Shown piece by piece: positions 46,214 to 48,837 of a stretch of DNA of 48,837 nucleotides. How positions within the stretch are numbered: the stretch's first letter is position 1; the number at the start of each line of letters is the position of its first letter. The notes under the pieces were generated by a model. The model had not been told where the DNA came from. It saw nothing but the letters and a program-made list of their open reading frames with translations, and did no database searches. A program made the position numbers and the translations under genes. This stretch comes from Nanobdellota archaeon (lineage in GTDB: Archaea > Nanobdellota > Nanobdellia > Parvarchaeales > Parvarchaeaceae): positions 1 to 48,837 of the forward strand of contig JAKASS010000008.1 in assembly GCA_021818905.1 (NCBI GenBank), read 5' to 3'.

Positions 46214-48622
46214 ATGAACAAAAAAAAGGCCGCTGTAGAAGACATAAATGAAAGGATGAAGGGTCTTTCGACATCGTTCGAGGGCATATCGGAAAAGGAG
46301 GCTGAAAAAAGACTCCTTTATTACGGCGCCAATACTATAGCGGAGAACCCGCAGAATTACCCCCTTAAGTTCTTAGGAGAATTCATCGGCCCCATACCAT
46401 TCATGCTTTTTGCGTTGATCGGCCTCTCGATTTTTCTTAAAGATTATACCGAAGCCTTCATAGTCATAGGGCTGCTTATATTTAACGCCGTAGCGACCTT
46501 TTTTGAGGAGTTCAAAGCCGATAACACACTTGAACTTTTGAAGAAAAAATTAGCTGCATATGTCAACGTCAAAAGGGGCGGCACATGGAAACGGGTCGCT
46601 TCACAAAGCCTTGTGCCCGGAGACATAATCCGGATAAGACTGGGGGACATATGCCAAGCGGACGGCTTGATAACAGAAAGTGATTATCTGTCAGTAGACC
46701 AATCGATGCTGACTGGAGAATCTTTACCCGTCGAAAAACGGCGGGGGGAAGACATATTCTCTTCCTCATTGGTGAAAGCCGGCGAGGCGACCGTGCTTGT
46801 GACGGCGACGGGTAAAAAAACCTCGTTTGGTAAGACCGCGGAACTAGTCAAAATGGCGAAAAGCCGGACTCACTTAGAAGCAGACATAATAAACCTTATA
46901 AAATATCTTGTAGTGGCGGATATCGGTCTTATCGCGGTAGTGCTTATTTTCTCTTTCATATCGGGGATAAACCTGATAGACACGGTGTCTTTCTCGTTGC
47001 TTATATTACTGGCGTCCGTCCCGGTGGCGATCTCTGCGGCGTTCACGATAGCGATGGCATACGGCGCCAAGAGGCTTTCTTCCAGGGACATATTGGTCAC
47101 TAAATTAGGAGCGATAGAAGAAGCAGCCACTATGGACCTAGTCTGCCTTGACAAGACCGGCACGATGACCATGAACAAGCTCGCAGTCTTAGACCCGTGG
47201 CCATACTTAAGAAATACGAAAGAAGAGGTCTTATTGTACGGCTCTCTCGCTTCAAGGGCGGAGGACAACGACGAGATAGACACGGCTATAATAAGGGAGT
47301 GCCTCGATCACAAAATAAAAACGCCGGTTTTCAAAGTAAAAAGATTCTTTCCGTTCGACCCGGCGACAAAGATCTCGAGATCGGAAGTCGAAATAAACAA
47401 CAAGCTGATCAAGGCGGCGAAGGGCTTTCCTTCTGAGATAATCAGACTGTGCAATATAAAAAACGAGGAGTCACGTGAGATTGAAGAAAAAATAAGGTCA
47501 TCATCTTCAAATGGCGAACGGGTGATAGCCGTAGCTGCAAATAAAAATGGCGTATGGGATCTTATTGGATTATTGCCATTAGCTGATAGACTACGACCCG
47601 ATACTAGAAAATTGATATCCGAACTAAACAGACTCGGTCTGACTACAAAAATGCTTACAGGAGACAATATAGACACGGCGAGAGCGGTGGCAAAAGAAGC
47701 GAAGATCGGGGATAAGATGATAAGCGCCGATAGTCTCGCTGGAAAAAGTGAAAAGGAAATAGCCGGACTGGTCGCTGAAAACGACGGCTTTGCAGGGGTA
47801 TTTCCAAAGGATAAATACACCATAGTGAAAGCGCTGCAAGATTCTGGTTTTCATGTGGGCATGACGGGGGACGGAGTAAATGATGCCCCCGCCCTTAAGC
47901 AGGCGGAGGTCGGCATCGCGGTCTCTAATGCGACTGACGTGGCTAAGAGCGCCGCAGCCATAGTGCTTACTGCCGGCGGGATAGAACCGATAGTGAACGC
48001 CATAAAAGAGAGCCGAGCCATATTCGAGAGGATGATGACTTACACATTGAACAAAGTAACAAGGATATTCCAAATCGCCTTTTTCTTGTCGGTAGCATTC
48101 ATAGTGCTAAAATTCCTGCCGCTCCTGCCGATACAGCTTATACTCATGATATTCATAAATGACATAGGCAGCATCTCACTTTCTACCGACGAAGAAAGCT
48201 ATTCCAAAGGACCGGACAACTGGGATACCAAAACGATACTGCATGCCTCATTGATCTTTGCTGTCATGGCGACTATAGAGATAGCTTTGCTTTCTATCAT
48301 CGGTTTATCCTACCTTCATTTGGGCGAGAGCGCGTTCCAGACCTTTCTATTCGTTTCATTCATATTTTCAATAGAAATGATGCTCCTCTCGATCAGATCA
48401 AGACACGGATTCCTTTCCTCCATGCCAAGCGCGCCCGTCTTGCTCCAGATCATATCGGCGGTCTTGATAACTGCGTTTATAGCGTATTTCGGCATATTAA
48501 TGACCTCGCTAAGGGCAGAATACCTGATATTGCCCGCCATATTCGCGGTGATATTTTTAGTCTTGACCGACGCGATCAAGGTTTTTATATACGGAAGATA
48601 CCACGAGTTCGCAAAGCTTTAG
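46214..48622 (+). CDS. Plasma-membrane-type (P3A) H+-transporting P-type ATPase
   Basis: 802 residues. A-domain TGES (167-170), PVAIS in M4, phosphorylated D313 in CLDKTGTMT, MLTGDNIDTA and GMTGDGVNDAPALKQAEVG in the P-domain. In M5 TLNKVTRIFQIAFF keeps an Arg like R655 of plant H+-ATPase, and in M6 MIFINDIGSISLS contains the key N-D pair. There is no C-terminal regulatory domain. It would pump protons out to keep cytoplasmic pH near neutral, as in acidophilic archaea. Proton specificity is inferred from motifs. Confidence 0.9.
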   Translation: MNKKKAAVEDINERMKGLSTSFEGISEKEAEKRLLYYGANTIAENPQNYPLKFLGEFIGPIPFMLFALIGLSIFLKDYTEAFIVIGLLIFNAVATFFEEFKADNTLELLKKKLAAYVNVKRGGTWKRVASQSLVPGDIIRIRLGDICQADGLITESDYLSVDQSMLTGESLPVEKRRGEDIFSSSLVKAGEATVLVTATGKKTSFGKTAELVKMAKSRTHLEADIINLIKYLVVADIGLIAVVLIFSFISGINLIDTVSFSLLILLASVPVAISAAFTIAMAYGAKRLSSRDILVTKLGAIEEAATMDLVCLDKTGTMTMNKLAVLDPWPYLRNTKEEVLLYGSLASRAEDNDEIDTAIIRECLDHKIKTPVFKVKRFFPFDPATKISRSEVEINNKLIKAAKGFPSEIIRLCNIKNEESREIEEKIRSSSSNGERVIAVAANKNGVWDLIGLLPLADRLRPDTRKLISELNRLGLTTKMLTGDNIDTARAVAKEAKIGDKMISADSLAGKSEKEIAGLVAENDGFAGVFPKDKYTIVKALQDSGFHVGMTGDGVNDAPALKQAEVGIAVSNATDVAKSAAAIVLTAGGIEPIVNAIKESRAIFERMMTYTLNKVTRIFQIAFFLSVAFIVLKFLPLLPIQLILMIFINDIGSISLSTDEESYSKGPDNWDTKTILHASLIFAVMATIEIALLSIIGLSYLHLGESAFQTFLFVSFIFSIEMMLLSIRSRHGFLSSMPSAPVLLQIISAVLITAFIAYFGILMTSLRAEYLILPAIFAVIFLVLTDAIKVFIYGRYHEFAKL

Positions 48623-48712
48623 TTTGCCACTTTACGGGGAATTTTTGCGCCGTTGATCCGATCGTTCACGTGACAATCAACGAGAAGGTCACGCTTTCGA
48701 AGCTCGTCCAGA

Positions 48713-48832
48713 TCATGCGAGGCTGCGCACATACCCTTCCACCATGTCCTCATCGGCTTCCAGATATCCTTCAGTATCGAGTCTCATCTTGGCTTTCCCT
48801 TTTCTGCATCCGAGGCTTTTAAGGTAGGCCAT
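48713..48832 (-). CDS. Possible small or partial ORF at the window end (39 aa)
   Basis: ATG 48830-48832 to TGA 48713-48715 encodes MAYLKSLGCRKGKAKMRLDT and EGYLEADEDMVEGYVRSLA. Basic start, acidic end, no known motif; the frame may continue beyond the window, which would make the start arbitrary. 48623-48712 is without features that I can see. Confidence 0.3.
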   Translation of the reverse strand: MAYLKSLGCRKGKAKMRLDTEGYLEADEDMVEGYVRSLA

Positions 48833-48837
48833 GAATC

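Overview
The window reads as a chromosome segment of a small-genome archaeon. RadA, a MIP18-Mrp P-loop ATPase, a stand-alone Lrp/AsnC sensor domain, V4R proteins, a DUF929 protein and an ArsR-type mer regulator are archaeal, and most genes have an archaeal TATA box about 25-28 nt upstream of the ATG, which implies leaderless mRNAs. A plasma-membrane-type H+-ATPase and a mercuric reductase would suit an acidic, metal-rich habitat. My best guess is a DPANN lineage such as Micrarchaeota; this is an inference, because no rRNA gene is present.

Layout. 1-1171: tail of a probable VIT1/CCC1-type membrane protein, then a complete IS5-type insertion sequence. 1200-13960: mostly core genes (SemiSWEET; a two-subunit M16 peptidase with two small partner ORFs; SufS and a SufU/IscU scaffold; a RelE-type toxin-antitoxin pair; a pilin-like Cys-rich protein; TauE/SafE plus DUF1634; Mrp and RadA; an Lrp sensor; ThrH; an SPFH protein). 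14000-17520: small accessory genes, a glycosyltransferase stub, a HAD phosphatase, a rhodanese-Nudix fusion, a 5'-truncated IS630 transposase and an NYN-domain protein. 17540-29450: defence/mobile island with HEPN/DUF4145-like proteins, a coupled operon of tiny HTH proteins ending in an AlbA_2 (Schlafen-type) protein, a single-chain restriction-modification enzyme, a second nuclease-like protein, and one full and one partial copy of a DDE transposon. It ends at a tRNA-Phe gene.

29450-33690: TnpB remnant with a right-end hairpin, then V4R, DUF929, PAP2 and Cas4-like genes. 33690-38910: block of unfamiliar genes, two of them with strong Shine-Dalgarno leaders, including a transglutaminase-like protein; it looks like an integrated element. 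It is interrupted by an IS630 element whose own transposase gene was broken by an internal inversion. 38930-43740: a 35-aa zinc-knuckle ORF and three tandem AAA_14/DUF4143-type ATPases that share nearly identical 3' ends, plus a GatE/GatB fragment. 43749-45667: mercury operon headed by a 32-aa Cys-rich peptide. 46214-48622: H+-ATPase.

Main points. (1) Re-inverting 38156-38730 rebuilds a 338-aa transposase, and removing the element rebuilds a 93-aa host gene. (2) The three ATPases diverge in the body but share a GC-richer 3' cassette that continues past the stop codon. (3) Two M16 subunits have complementary degeneration of their motifs. (4) There is a coupled chain of tiny HTH proteins ahead of HEPN-like and AlbA_2 genes. 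(5) A Cys-rich micropeptide heads the mer operon.
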